From assembly GCA_942492965.1 (NCBI GenBank), contig OW818656.1:3348001-3412000 (forward strand): a stretch of DNA of 64,000 bases. Reading direction: 5' to 3'. The notes under the pieces are model-generated. The model was given only the letters and a program-made list of their open reading frames with translations. It did not search any database and was not told where the DNA came from. Position numbers and translations under genes: made by a program. Source of the DNA: Sphingosinicella sp942492965. Its GTDB lineage: Bacteria; Pseudomonadota; Alphaproteobacteria; Sphingomonadales; Sphingomonadaceae. This document shows, piece by piece, positions 40,281 to 48,815 of this stretch (position 1 is its first letter; each line of letters begins with the position of its first letter).

Positions 40281-40331
40281 CATATGAGCTTTCTGCCATT
40301 TGCACGTCGATGCGATTGACGTAACCCACAA

Positions 40332-41157
40332 GGATTGATTCAAGGCTGCTTTTTGGAGGCAGGTTTGAGCAGGGGCGATCTCACCGAAGCAGAATGGCGT
40401 GTTCTCAAGGGCCTCCTGCCCATCGACCCCGACAACCGCGGCCGAGGCAGACCTCCCGAGCAGAATCGTTCGATCATCAACGGCATTCTCTGGCGGCTCC
40501 GCTGCGGCGCTCCATGGCGCGACGTGCCACCAAAATATGGCAGTTGGAATACCATCTATCGGCGGTTCCGGCGCTAAAGCGAAGCGGGGGTTTGGGAGAC
40601 AGTGGCGGTGACGCTCGCCGAGGTCATGGCGGACAGCGACCATTACAGCATCGACAGCACCACAGTTCGCGCCCACGTCTCGGCAGCGGGCGGAAAAGGG
40701 GGACTCATCGACGCGCTCTTGGCCGCTCGCGGGGCGGGTTCACAAGTAAACTTCACTGCCTGGCTGATGCCCTCGGACGACCGATCGCGTTCCACCTGAC
40801 CGGCGGTGAAGCCGCCGATTGCAAGGCCTATAATGCCTTGATCGGCCTGCCTGAACGTGCACCGGACGCCTTCCTCGCGGACAAGGGCTACGATGCCGAT
40901 ACCATTCGCGCCGATCTCGCCGAGCGGAAGATTGAACCCGTCATACCCGGCCGATCAAACCGCCGCGTGAAGATCGAGTATGACCGGGCGCTCTACAAGC
41001 AACGGAACCGCATCGAGCGCATGTTCGGCCACCTCAAAATCAACCGGGCCATCGCCACCCGCTACGATCAATTGGCCAATAGCTTCCTCGGAATGGTCCA
41101 TCTTGCCACTGCCAGATACTGGCTCAAATTTGTCCACGCCGCCTAGAGCGAATAGGG
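40332..41157 (+). mobile_element. IS5-family insertion sequence (IS427-like), probably inactive
   Basis: About 826 bases. The left end begins GGATTGATTCAAGGC (40332) and the right end reads outward CCTATTCGCTCTAGGC (complement of 41142-41157), giving imperfect terminal repeats (about 12 of 18 aligned). Inside is a DDE transposase split between two frames. The length fits the IS427 group. A 22-base copy of the left end survives at 25933 and a 20-base inverted copy of the right end at 40039. No clean target duplication was found, so the exact ends are approximate. Confidence 0.75.
40365..41146 (+). pseudogene. IS5-family DDE transposase, interrupted by a stop and a frame change
   Basis: Start TTG at 40365 (MSRGDLTEAEWRVLKGLLPI). 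The first part contains RPPEQNRSIINGILWRLRCG and ends at a TAA (40575-40577), where related proteins have Trp before SEAGVWE. The same frame resumes, with the first Asp in YSIDSTTVRAHVSAAG. It then must shift -1 near AAAAGGGGG (about 40694) to reach GGFTSKLHCLADALGRPIAF, FLADKGYDADTIR (second Asp) and KQRNRIERMFGHLK (Glu). A programmed -1 shift is known in IS427-type elements, so the shift alone may be normal; the in-frame TAA suggests a dead gene. Confidence 0.75.
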
Positions 41158-41606
41158 TCTCAGGGGGATTTTCCGTATTCTACGGGAATTTACAGGGAAA
41201 ACTAAACATAAAACACGCTATACGACCTATGGAAACCGTGGAGTTCGGCGCTTTCCTAGTGTATTTCCCCGCGTTCAAAATAGGGAACAAATCGTCAGGA
41301 ACAAGGAACGCGGCAGGGTAAGGTATTCGACAGACTGGCGCCTTAGATCGGCTAGTATCGTGCGGAGGAGTCTTTCGCCCCGTGAAATTTCAGCTTTCAT
41401 TCGTTTCGGCTCACCGCGCCGCATGTATGGGCGAACGTGGCGATTGCGCTGCGATAGACAAAATGTTTTGCGAGGCTAACTACGTCTGAAAACCGGCGTT
41501 TCTCTTGCTTCAGTCCACGAACCCTAGTCGAACCCTCAACCAAGCATGTTCACTGGGAGGGCTGCGCAATGCCCTTGGATAGGATCGTGGCCAACTGAAG
41601 ACGCCG
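41158..41606. other. Intergenic region between the IS and the first RraA-like gene
   Basis: I see no supportable gene in these 449 bases. The first part (41165-41330) is unusually A-rich and repetitive (for example GGGAATTTACAGGGAAAAC, then AAATAGGGAACAAATCG). It resembles degenerate AT-rich repeats found near recombination sites, but I cannot define a unit. The second half looks like ordinary leader or terminator DNA, with no strong hairpin-plus-T element. Confidence 0.35.
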
Positions 41607-42275
41607 TCATCTGACGAACAGCTTCGCCACAACCAGCTCCGTGGCACCGGAGATTGTTCCCAGAGGGCGCGCCTGGCTCACTCCCGGAAGCATTTTGCGT
41701 TCCACAGACTGCATCTCGATCGCCCGTTCGATGTCGACCCCGGCCTCATCCGGAGGTAGGACGACCACGCCGCCTTCGTCCGCAATCACGAGATCGCCGG
41801 GCATCACCACGGCACCCGCTACGCTGACCGGAACGTTCATAGCGCCACCAATGCCTTGCACGCGCGTGGTGATGCTGCTGATGCCGCTTGCCCATACTGG
41901 CAGTCCGCACGCCCTGATTTCGTGAGGGTCGGCGCACGGACCATCGACGATAACGCCAGCGATCCCGGCACGGGCAAGGCAAAGCGCGACGCCTCCGCCA
42001 AGACATGCATGATGCCTATCTCCCAGCCTGTCGATCACCAGTATCTGGCCAGGACCGACAAGCCCTGCCGCATGATGCAGCAACGTGGAATCGGCGGCCG
42101 GAAGGCACAATGTGACGGCGGTTCCGGCAACGCGGCCAACTGGGACGATGGGCCGTATCACGGGGGCGGGAAAACCGCGGAGGCGGAAGTGCCCGATGGT
42201 TGCAGGTTCCGCGAGGACGGCCCGGTCGAGGAGTGACTGAGGCAGTGGTTCTGGTTGCGGACGAATATCGAACAT
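41607..42275 (-). CDS. RraA-like protein (4-hydroxy-4-methyl-2-oxoglutarate aldolase-related), diverged
   Basis: 222 residues with the RraA fold: ATIGHFRLRGF, VAGTAVTLCLPAADSTLLHH, GPGQILVIDRLGDRHHACLG, GIAGVIVDGPCADPHEIRAC, GLPVWASGISSITTRV and GDLVIADEGGVVVLPPDEA. Typical aldolase members have DGxxRD at the active site; here the Arg is Ala (DGPCAD), although the Asp is kept. Oxaloacetate decarboxylase/HMG-aldolase activity is thus uncertain. It ends the minus-strand unit after the C-N hydrolase gene (16 bases apart). A plus-strand paralogue lies at 43314-43985. It may open or cleave a small oxo-acid in the unidentified pathway. Confidence 0.85.
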   Translation of the reverse strand: MFDIRPQPEPLPQSLLDRAVLAEPATIGHFRLRGFPAPVIRPIVPVGRVAGTAVTLCLPAADSTLLHHAAGLVGPGQILVIDRLGDRHHACLGGGVALCLARAGIAGVIVDGPCADPHEIRACGLPVWASGISSITTRVQGIGGAMNVPVSVAGAVVMPGDLVIADEGGVVVLPPDEAGVDIERAIEMQSVERKMLPGVSQARPLGTISGATELVVAKLFVR

Positions 42276-42291
42276 TCCGATTTCCTTTTGC

Positions 42292-43098
42292 TCAGACGAG
42301 AACGCGATTCTGGCGGACCGGAAGCCGGCTGCGGACCTGTTCCATATACCGCGAATCCAGCCGTGTGCTGGCGAAGCCAGGGCCGTTCGAAACCTGGGCC
42401 ACGACGAGTCCCCATGGATCCACGATCATCGAGTGGCCAAAATTCATGTATTTGCCGTTGTCGAACGTGCCGACCTGGCCGGGTGCGGCAACATAGCACT
42501 GTGTTTCGATCGCGCGGGCGCGCAGCAGAATTTCCCAGTGATCCGCGCCGGTCTGGAAGGTAAAGGCCGAAGGAACCACGATCAGGTCCGCTTCAAGGTC
42601 GGCGAGACGACGGAACAGTTCAGCGAAGCGAAGATCGAAGCAGATTGCAAGGCCGACGCGCACACCCTCGACGACGACGACGACGATATCGCTTCCGGCG
42701 GCGATCGTGGCTGATTCCTTCAACTCGGTGCCGTCGGGCAGCGTAGCGTCGAAACGATGGATCTTGCTGTACCGGCCAAGGAGGGTGCCGTCGCGTGAAA
42801 ACACGGCCGATGTGTTGTAGCAGGCCCCATCTCGCAGTTCGACTGAACTGCCGGCGTGGATATTGACCTGCAATCGTGCGGCAAGAGCGCTCATTGCCTG
42901 ATGATATCCACCCTCGAGAACTGGTTGCGCGCTGTTCCGCAGCTTATCGGCAGAACCCGAAATGAATGCGCTCATTTCCGGCAGGATGACCAAGTCTGGA
43001 CGGTCCTCCTGCACTGCTGCTTCGACGAGTGCGACAATATTGTCGATATTCGCTGCCTGATCGTCGGAAGAATTGAGCTGTATTATGGAAAATTTCAT
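42292..43098 (-). CDS. Carbon-nitrogen hydrolase (nitrilase superfamily)
   Basis: 268 residues with the full Glu-Lys-Cys set: Glu in DLVILPEMSAFIS, Lys in GRYSKIHRFDATLPDG, and Cys in VGLAICFDLRFAELFRRLAD. The alpha-beta-beta-alpha fold blocks, FTFQTGADHWEILLRARAIE and YVAAPGQVGTFDNGKYMNFG, follow. It is an amidase- or carbamoylase-type hydrolase acting on a small amide; no signal peptide, so cytoplasmic. It leads a two-gene minus-strand unit with the RraA-like gene. It diverges from the second RraA-like gene, LysR and receptor. A short palindrome (43112-43124) sits just upstream of the start at 43098. Confidence 0.92.
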   Translation of the reverse strand: MKFSIIQLNSSDDQAANIDNIVALVEAAVQEDRPDLVILPEMSAFISGSADKLRNSAQPVLEGGYHQAMSALAARLQVNIHAGSSVELRDGACYNTSAVFSRDGTLLGRYSKIHRFDATLPDGTELKESATIAAGSDIVVVVVEGVRVGLAICFDLRFAELFRRLADLEADLIVVPSAFTFQTGADHWEILLRARAIETQCYVAAPGQVGTFDNGKYMNFGHSMIVDPWGLVVAQVSNGPGFASTRLDSRYMEQVRSRLPVRQNRVLV

Positions 43099-43111
43099 GG
43101 ATTCGATGCCC

Positions 43112-43124
43112 TCGATAATATCGA
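43112..43124. promoter_or_regulatory. Short palindrome upstream of the C-N hydrolase start
   Basis: TCGATA-A-TATCGA (43112-43124) is a perfect 6-bp inverted repeat with one central base, ending 14 bases before the ATG at 43098. It lies in the 215-base divergent gap that also feeds the second RraA-like gene and LysR gene. A LysR-type or other operator is possible. Confidence 0.4.
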
Positions 43125-43313
43125 CATTAGCTAGCGGGGCGTGGGTTCAAGGGTCCAATGTGGAATTTCTATAGCGCGCAATAAGCGTCTGGAATGCAGG
43201 AGTGTTGGCCCCATAAGCGTTGATTATGCGCCGGTATCGCGAGAATTGATTGGGAGTCTTGGGTGCCAGTCGGTCTAATGGCACGCTCATTTCCTTTGAG
43301 GGGAGGAACCGGA

Positions 43314-43985
43314 ATGTACGTCGTCAACCCGATGCCCGCGCAAATTTCTGGACACTTGCTCAGCCAGCTTCTGGAAACAGATACGGGAACGATCGGCCAT
43401 TTTCTTGATTCGGGTTTCATGGATGTTGGTGTAAGCGCGAAGATGCCCGGCGCTCGGATCGTTGGTACTGCAGTGACCGTTAGGGTCACGGTCCCTGATT
43501 CCGTTATCGGCCATTATGCCCTGAAATTCGTCCGGCCCGGCGACATTCTGGTCATCGAACGTGGCCGGGATCGCGAGACGGCCTGCTGGGGTGGCACGAC
43601 ATCCGTTGGTGGGGTGAAGGCCGGGCTTGCGGGCCTTATCATGGATGGTGCCGGAAATGACATTTCGCAGGCCAATGCCGCCGGCCTGCCGATCTGGTGC
43701 CGCGGCGTAACGCCAATCACGACGAAATATCGTGGACTTGGCGGCGAGATCAATGTGCCGATCTCGTGCGGGGGCGTGGCCGTCAATCCGGGCGATGCCA
43801 TCCTTGCGGACGAGAACGGGGTTCTCGTGATCCGCCCATCGGACCTGCCGCAGGTGATCAGGGACGCGCTTGCCTTCCGGCGGAAGGAGGAGGAGCTACT
43901 GTCGGCCCTCGCCGAAAACCCGTCGCTGTGCTACCCGGACATTACGGGGGCGAGTGCGATCGTGGAAGCGAAGCTCAAAGTGTAG
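43314..43985 (+). CDS. RraA-like protein, second diverged copy
   Basis: 223 residues from the ATG at 43314, preferred over a GTG at 43263 because GGGGAGGAA precedes it. It shows the same fold as the minus-strand paralogue: DTGTIGHFLDSGFMDVGVSA, GTAVTVRVTVPDSVIGHYAL, VRPGDILVIERGRDRETACW, GLIMDGAGNDISQANAAGLP and GDAILADENGVLVIRP. The DGxxRD motif reads DGAGND, so the Arg is Asn. Both copies lost the same residue in different ways, so they may share a non-aldolase role. It is the first gene of RraA-LysR-receptor-MFS, with 29 bases to the LysR start. Confidence 0.84.
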   Translation: MYVVNPMPAQISGHLLSQLLETDTGTIGHFLDSGFMDVGVSAKMPGARIVGTAVTVRVTVPDSVIGHYALKFVRPGDILVIERGRDRETACWGGTTSVGGVKAGLAGLIMDGAGNDISQANAAGLPIWCRGVTPITTKYRGLGGEINVPISCGGVAVNPGDAILADENGVLVIRPSDLPQVIRDALAFRRKEEELLSALAENPSLCYPDITGASAIVEAKLKV

Positions 43986-44014
43986 ACAGGCGGTTGTGAG
44001 AGGGTCGGTGTACG

Positions 44015-44995
44015 ATGAACACGAGGTTTCTCGAAACACTGGTTTGGCTCACCCGACTACGCAGTTTCAGCCGAACGGCTGAAAAGCTCAACACGACTCA
44101 GCCTGCGGTTTCCAACAGGATTAACAAGCTTGAGGAACTGCTGGGCGTAAAGCTCTACGACCGCGGCGCCCGCCAGTTTGAACTGACCCCCGCGGGGAGG
44201 CGGATCATCCGCCTTGCGGAGCAGATCGTCGATCTTTCCGGCGAGCTGCGGGAAGCATCCATCAGCGACGAGGTGATTGATGCTAAACTTCGCGTCGGTG
44301 TGATCGAAATCGTCACCATGTCTTGGTTGCCGGATCTCGTCGACATGGTGGGCGAGAGCTTTCCGAAAGCCGTTCTCGAAATCGGAACCGGAACGACAGG
44401 GCAGCTTCTCCAGCAACTGCGTCAGGACGAGATGGATCTGGTGATTATTGTCGGCCCTGTGAACGAACCTCACACTTTGTCGATTCCTATCTGTAACGTC
44501 GCGCTGGAATGGCTCGCGGAACCTGGCAAATACGATTGCACACGAGAGATCGATGTTGTTGATCTCTCGCGTATGCCGGTGGTTCTGAACGGGCCTGGCA
44601 GCTCGGGTTACGACATGCTGATCGAATATTTTCGAGGGTATGGAATTCACAACGTGCCCTCGCACGATCGGAAGCTGGTGATCGATTGCATTTATTCCCT
44701 CGGGACAGCGATGCAGGTCGTTCGCACGGGGCTCGGCATTATGGCCCTGCCGGTTTTCCTTTTCGATGAAGATCTGCGTGAGGGGCGCGTGGCCTGTATG
44801 CCCGTTCGGCAGCGCCCACCGAACTTCACGATCACGGCGTGCTGCAAGGAGCCGGTTGCGAACCGGCTCATACACCGTGTCATCGATATGGCGAGCGCTG
44901 CCGCCGCTGCTTGCGCGCTGCGCTACGATCCCTCGCAATTTTGGCTGGATCAGCGCGCAAACCAGCGCATCAATTTTGATGATGGTGCGCAATAA
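44015..44995 (+). CDS. LysR family transcriptional regulator
   Basis: 326 residues. The N-terminal winged HTH is textbook LysR: FLETLVWLTRLRSFSRTAEK, LNTTQPAVSNRINKLEELLG and VKLYDRGARQFELTPAGRRI. The effector domain (LRVGVIEIVTMSWLPDLVDM and later blocks) binds a small ligand that is not predictable. It lies between the second RraA-like gene and the TonB receptor on the plus strand. Probable targets are this unit and the divergent hydrolase-RraA pair. It differs from the AraC regulator at 48816, so the two halves of this catabolic region may respond to different signals. Confidence 0.94.
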   Translation: MNTRFLETLVWLTRLRSFSRTAEKLNTTQPAVSNRINKLEELLGVKLYDRGARQFELTPAGRRIIRLAEQIVDLSGELREASISDEVIDAKLRVGVIEIVTMSWLPDLVDMVGESFPKAVLEIGTGTTGQLLQQLRQDEMDLVIIVGPVNEPHTLSIPICNVALEWLAEPGKYDCTREIDVVDLSRMPVVLNGPGSSGYDMLIEYFRGYGIHNVPSHDRKLVIDCIYSLGTAMQVVRTGLGIMALPVFLFDEDLREGRVACMPVRQRPPNFTITACCKEPVANRLIHRVIDMASAAAAACALRYDPSQFWLDQRANQRINFDDGAQ

Positions 44996-45106
44996 TAACA
45001 TCCCATTGGACCCGGTCTGTATTGTGCCCTACGCCCAATAGATCAAAAAAATCATGATCTTTCCCCGCCTGCGAAGGGTGGGGCGACAGGGCTAAGGGGG
45101 ATACCG

Positions 45107-47281
45107 ATGGACACAGGGATTCTGGCTGTAAACTTGCGGAACGTTCGTTGCAGCCTTCTGGTGGGCGCATCCTTGCTTGTTAGCGATGCCTGCGGCCTGC
45201 CCTTTACAGGCAGTGCGCTCGCACAAACTGTTGAAGCGTCCGATGAGATTGTCGTCACGGCGCGACGTCGCGATGAGACCGTTCAGGACGTGCCGCTCTC
45301 CGTCTCTGCGTTCAGCGGCGCGCAGCTCGAGGGTCGGGGTGTGTCAACGCTCAAGGATCTTCAGCATGCCATTCCGGGCCTTCAATATTCCGACCGTGGC
45401 AATTTGCAGACGGAACTGACAATTCGCGGCGTCGGCGGCGATTCTCGCAACATCGGTATTGAGAGCGGTGTCGGTATGTATGTCGATGGCGTGTATGTCG
45501 CGCGCACATCGGGTTACAACGCCGACCTGACGGACCTAGAGCGGGTCGAGGTTCTGCGCGGTCCACAGGGCACGCTGTTCGGCAAGAACACGATCGGCGG
45601 CGTCATTAACATTACCTCGCGCAAGCCCACGGACGAAACCGAAGGTCAGGTTTTTGCAAGTTACGGGAATTTCAACGCGCTTCGCACGCAGGCGTCGCTT
45701 TCGGGCCCGCTCTCTGACAATCTCTTTGCGAAGTTCACGGTCGCCACGTGGGATCGCGACGGCTATATTCACAACGTCTACGATGGGCGGGATCTCAACG
45801 ATGAAAATCGTCGCGGCGGACGTCTTCAGTTGCGTTGGCTTCCCACTGATCAGCTCGAAATAAACGTCAGCGCCGATGTCACCAGAGATCGCCGCCACGC
45901 AGTTCTGAATCAGATGAACTCTACCTCAGGCGCGGCGGCGCCCTACTACACGGGCGATCGCTTTGAAGCGAACACGGATCAGCGCAACGAGGACAGCCGT
46001 GACATGTGGGGTGTGAGCCTCACGGCCGACTATACACTGGCGAGTGGGCATGTTCTCACCTCGATTTCGGCGGTCAGAGACATCCAGATTCTGGTCTATA
46101 GCGATATCGATCAGACACCGCTCGATCTCTTCCATAGCGGTCCGTTCACGGACAATTCGCGTATGTTCAGCCAGGAGCTGCGCCTTGTGTCACCATCTGA
46201 CGGTCCTTTGACCTATGTGGCCGGTCTCTATTATTTCCGGCAGGATTCCGATGGTATTCGCCGCGTCTACATCGGCGGATTGCTTGCCAACGGTGCCATC
46301 AACGATGCGGCGGTACTGACGAACAGCTATGCGGGCTATTTGAATGCCGATTACAAACTTACCGACAAGCTGACGCTGACCGGTGGCATTCGCTATACCC
46401 AGGAAAAGAAGTCTGGCGAATTCCTGCAGATCCGACCGAACCTCAATTATGATTTCCAGGATATGAGGCGCAAGGACAGCAACTGGTCCTGGGTCGGGAG
46501 TCTGCGCTATGAGTTTAACGAAAATCTGACCAGCTATGTGAGTGTCTCGCGGGGGTACAAATCGGGAGGCTTCAACCTTGATACCATCGGCGCCCCCAAT
46601 CTCATCGCATCGGACCTGACGTTCGCCCCCGAGGAGGTCACCAACTACGAACTCGGCATCAAGGGGCGTTCGAGCGACGATCTGGTGCGTTTCAACCTCG
46701 CGGTCTTCGATTTGGAATACCAGGATAAGCAGGTCTCCCAGTTCATTTCGACGGGTGCTACGACGATACCGTCCAATCAGGTGACGAATGCAGGGCGCGC
46801 CCGCATTCGGGGTTTCGAAGCAGACGCGACGCTGAAGCCCTGCGCGGGTTTCACTCTCACGGCGACCGCCGCGTATCTCGATGCGAAGTACACGCGTTTT
46901 GACAGCGCCGCGTCGATCGGAGGCGTGCTGCTCTCCTATGCCGGTAACCGTATAGAGCGTACGCCGGACTGGACCGCTTCGGCGACCGCCGAATATCGCC
47001 ATGCCATGGACCACGGCGATCTCGTGCTCTCCGGCACCGCGAGCTATACGGGCGATGTCCATCTTCAGGCCGATAATCTCGACCGGAATTTTGAAAATGG
47101 CTATCTGCTTTTCGATGCCCGTGTCGGGTATGAAATGGAAAACGGGTTTTCGCTCTCGCTCTGGGGCAAGAATCTCGGCAAGAAAGACTATCGCACTTTT
47201 GCGCGTGTCTTTGCGGGGCTCGATCAGGCTGTGTACGGGGAGCCGCGGACATACGGGATCGACTTGCGGTATCGGTTCTGA
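45107..47281 (+). CDS. TonB-dependent outer-membrane receptor (catabolic type)
   Basis: 724 residues from the ATG at 45107, with AAGGGGG upstream. The N-terminal signal is about 42 residues (through GSALAQT), longer than usual. The TonB box and plug are DEIVVTARRRDETVQDVPLS, VEVLRGPQGTLFGKNTIGGV and INITSRKPTDE; the barrel ends ...GEPRTYGIDLRYRF. YVSVSRGYKSGGFNLDT is typical of this family. Twelve bases after the stop comes the MFS gene, so receptor and inner-membrane transporter form an uptake pair. A hairpin with CCCC/GGGG arms (45063-45083) lies in its leader. Confidence 0.94.
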   Translation: MDTGILAVNLRNVRCSLLVGASLLVSDACGLPFTGSALAQTVEASDEIVVTARRRDETVQDVPLSVSAFSGAQLEGRGVSTLKDLQHAIPGLQYSDRGNLQTELTIRGVGGDSRNIGIESGVGMYVDGVYVARTSGYNADLTDLERVEVLRGPQGTLFGKNTIGGVINITSRKPTDETEGQVFASYGNFNALRTQASLSGPLSDNLFAKFTVATWDRDGYIHNVYDGRDLNDENRRGGRLQLRWLPTDQLEINVSADVTRDRRHAVLNQMNSTSGAAAPYYTGDRFEANTDQRNEDSRDMWGVSLTADYTLASGHVLTSISAVRDIQILVYSDIDQTPLDLFHSGPFTDNSRMFSQELRLVSPSDGPLTYVAGLYYFRQDSDGIRRVYIGGLLANGAINDAAVLTNSYAGYLNADYKLTDKLTLTGGIRYTQEKKSGEFLQIRPNLNYDFQDMRRKDSNWSWVGSLRYEFNENLTSYVSVSRGYKSGGFNLDTIGAPNLIASDLTFAPEEVTNYELGIKGRSSDDLVRFNLAVFDLEYQDKQVSQFISTGATTIPSNQVTNAGRARIRGFEADATLKPCAGFTLTATAAYLDAKYTRFDSAASIGGVLLSYAGNRIERTPDWTASATAEYRHAMDHGDLVLSGTASYTGDVHLQADNLDRNFENGYLLFDARVGYEMENGFSLSLWGKNLGKKDYRTFARVFAGLDQAVYGEPRTYGIDLRYRF

Positions 47282-47292
47282 CGGGCAGGAGC

Positions 47293-48591
47293 ATGATGAC
47301 GGAGCGGGTGGGGGAGAGGGCGAAAGGTCGCTGGACGGACTGGCTGGTTGTGGCGCTTTTGATGAGCGCGATGATCTTTTCGTTCATCGACCGGTTCGCC
47401 TTGTCCCTGCTTGTCAACCCGATAAAGGATGATCTGGGCGTTTCCGATGCCCAACTTGGCCTTCTCCATGGTGTCGCCTTCGGCCTGTTTTACGCGGGCA
47501 TGGGTTTGCCGCTCGGCTGGCTCGCGGATCGCTGGTCGCGCAAGGGCACGATTATGGTCGGGGTTGGTGTCTGGAGTGCCGCAACCGCGGCCTGCGGCCT
47601 TGCCGGGAACTACACGCAGCTCCTCCTCGCCAGGATATTGGTCGGTGCGGGGGAGGCGGGTTTGGCGCCGGCCAGCTACGGGATCGTCCACGATCGTTTC
47701 CCAAAGCGTTCCCTAGGTCGTGCGATGAGCATCTTCCAGCTCGGCAGCATGGTCGGCGCCGGGGTGGCGATGTATCTTGCAGGCAAGGTTTATGGTTTCT
47801 TTTCTGCGTCGGGCGATGCGGGTTGGCACTGGATCCTTGATCTTGCTCCATGGCAGAAGACGTTCATCGTTCTTGCCCTGCCGGGTCTTTTGTTCGTGCC
47901 CTTGATCGCGATGATTCGTGAGGTCCGGCCCGAGGCAAATGTATTTGACGGGGCTGCCGGAAATCTGTCGCTGGTGACCGCACTGCGCGAAAAGCCGATG
48001 CTCTACGCAAGTCTTTTCCTCGGCATGTCCGGGGTCATCGCATCATCTTATGCATTGCTGGCCTGGATGCCGGCTATCTTGGGCCGCGAATACGGTATGT
48101 CGCCCGAAGTGGTGGGCACTACTTACGGTCTCGTTGTTCTCATCGCCAGCCCTGCCGGATTGCTTGCGGGGGGATGGGCGGCCGACTATCTTCAGACTTG
48201 CGGTTCACCCTCGCCGCACGCGCGGATCGCAATCTTTACGGCAGCCGTCGCGCTTCCCCTAACATTGGTGGTGGGATTGGTATCTACTGCCACCGGATTG
48301 CTTGCGATTGTAGCAGCACTCCATCTCGTGCTCGCCCTGCCGATCGGTGTGATTCCGGCGCTTATTCAAACGATTTCTCCGGCTGCGGTTCGCGGCCAGC
48401 TTTCCGCGCTTTATGTCTTGGTAGTCAATTTAATCGGCCTTGGCCTGTCGCCGACGCTGGTCGGGGCTCTCTCCTCGGCCAGCGCAGGGGATGCAGTTGG
48501 GCTTCGCCATGCTCTTGTTCTTGTCTCCGTCGTCCTGCTCCTTCTCGGTTTACCGCTGATCGTGAAAGTCGAGAGATTGCTTCGGCAGTAG
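47293..48591 (+). CDS. MFS transporter (anion/organic acid or spinster-like)
   Basis: 432 residues and 12 predicted membrane helices. It begins MMTERVGERAKGRWTDWLVV, then FSFIDRFALSLLVNPIKDDL, GVSDAQLGLLHGVAFGLFYA, and the loop 2-3 motif GWLADRWSRKG (GxLaDRxxRk). ILVGAGEAGLAPASYGIVHD and a C-terminal half of similar hydrophobic helices follow. This is the ACS/spinster-like branch that carries organic acids or sugar acids. It lies 12 bases after the TonB receptor gene, which makes it the likely inner-membrane step for the same substrate. The next DNA downstream is a receptor relic on the other strand. Confidence 0.92.
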   Translation: MMTERVGERAKGRWTDWLVVALLMSAMIFSFIDRFALSLLVNPIKDDLGVSDAQLGLLHGVAFGLFYAGMGLPLGWLADRWSRKGTIMVGVGVWSAATAACGLAGNYTQLLLARILVGAGEAGLAPASYGIVHDRFPKRSLGRAMSIFQLGSMVGAGVAMYLAGKVYGFFSASGDAGWHWILDLAPWQKTFIVLALPGLLFVPLIAMIREVRPEANVFDGAAGNLSLVTALREKPMLYASLFLGMSGVIASSYALLAWMPAILGREYGMSPEVVGTTYGLVVLIASPAGLLAGGWAADYLQTCGSPSPHARIAIFTAAVALPLTLVVGLVSTATGLLAIVAALHLVLALPIGVIPALIQTISPAAVRGQLSALYVLVVNLIGLGLSPTLVGALSSASAGDAVGLRHALVLVSVVLLLLGLPLIVKVERLLRQ

Positions 48592-48631
48592 CTTTGTGGC
48601 TGAAGCCTTGCCCCGCGACTTGGGCAAGCGA

Positions 48632-48790
48632 CGAAGCTGCAACGTGTTCTTCATCGAACGGCGTGTTCTGGTAGCTGCGGACGTTGAAGCCGCCGCTCTT
48701 GAAGCCGCGCGACGCCGAAGCGTACAGGAAGATGCCTTCCGCCGGGATGAAATTCAGGCCAACCTTGGGCGTGATGCTCTTGAACGCCGC
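48632..48790 (-). pseudogene. Relic fragment of a TonB-dependent receptor
   Basis: The minus-strand reading FKSITPKVGLNFIPAEGIFL, YASASRGFKSGGFNVRSYQN, TPFDEEHVAAS (about 53 residues) is a diagnostic barrel segment of TonB receptors. It has no start, no plug and no end, and it shares no overlap with an intact gene. It lies between the convergent MFS stop (48591) and AraC stop (48816). It is the leftover of a deleted receptor, in the same orientation as the AraC and ThDP genes. Confidence 0.8.
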
Positions 48791-48815
48791 AACAATAGCG
48801 ACCGGTGCTCTCAGG

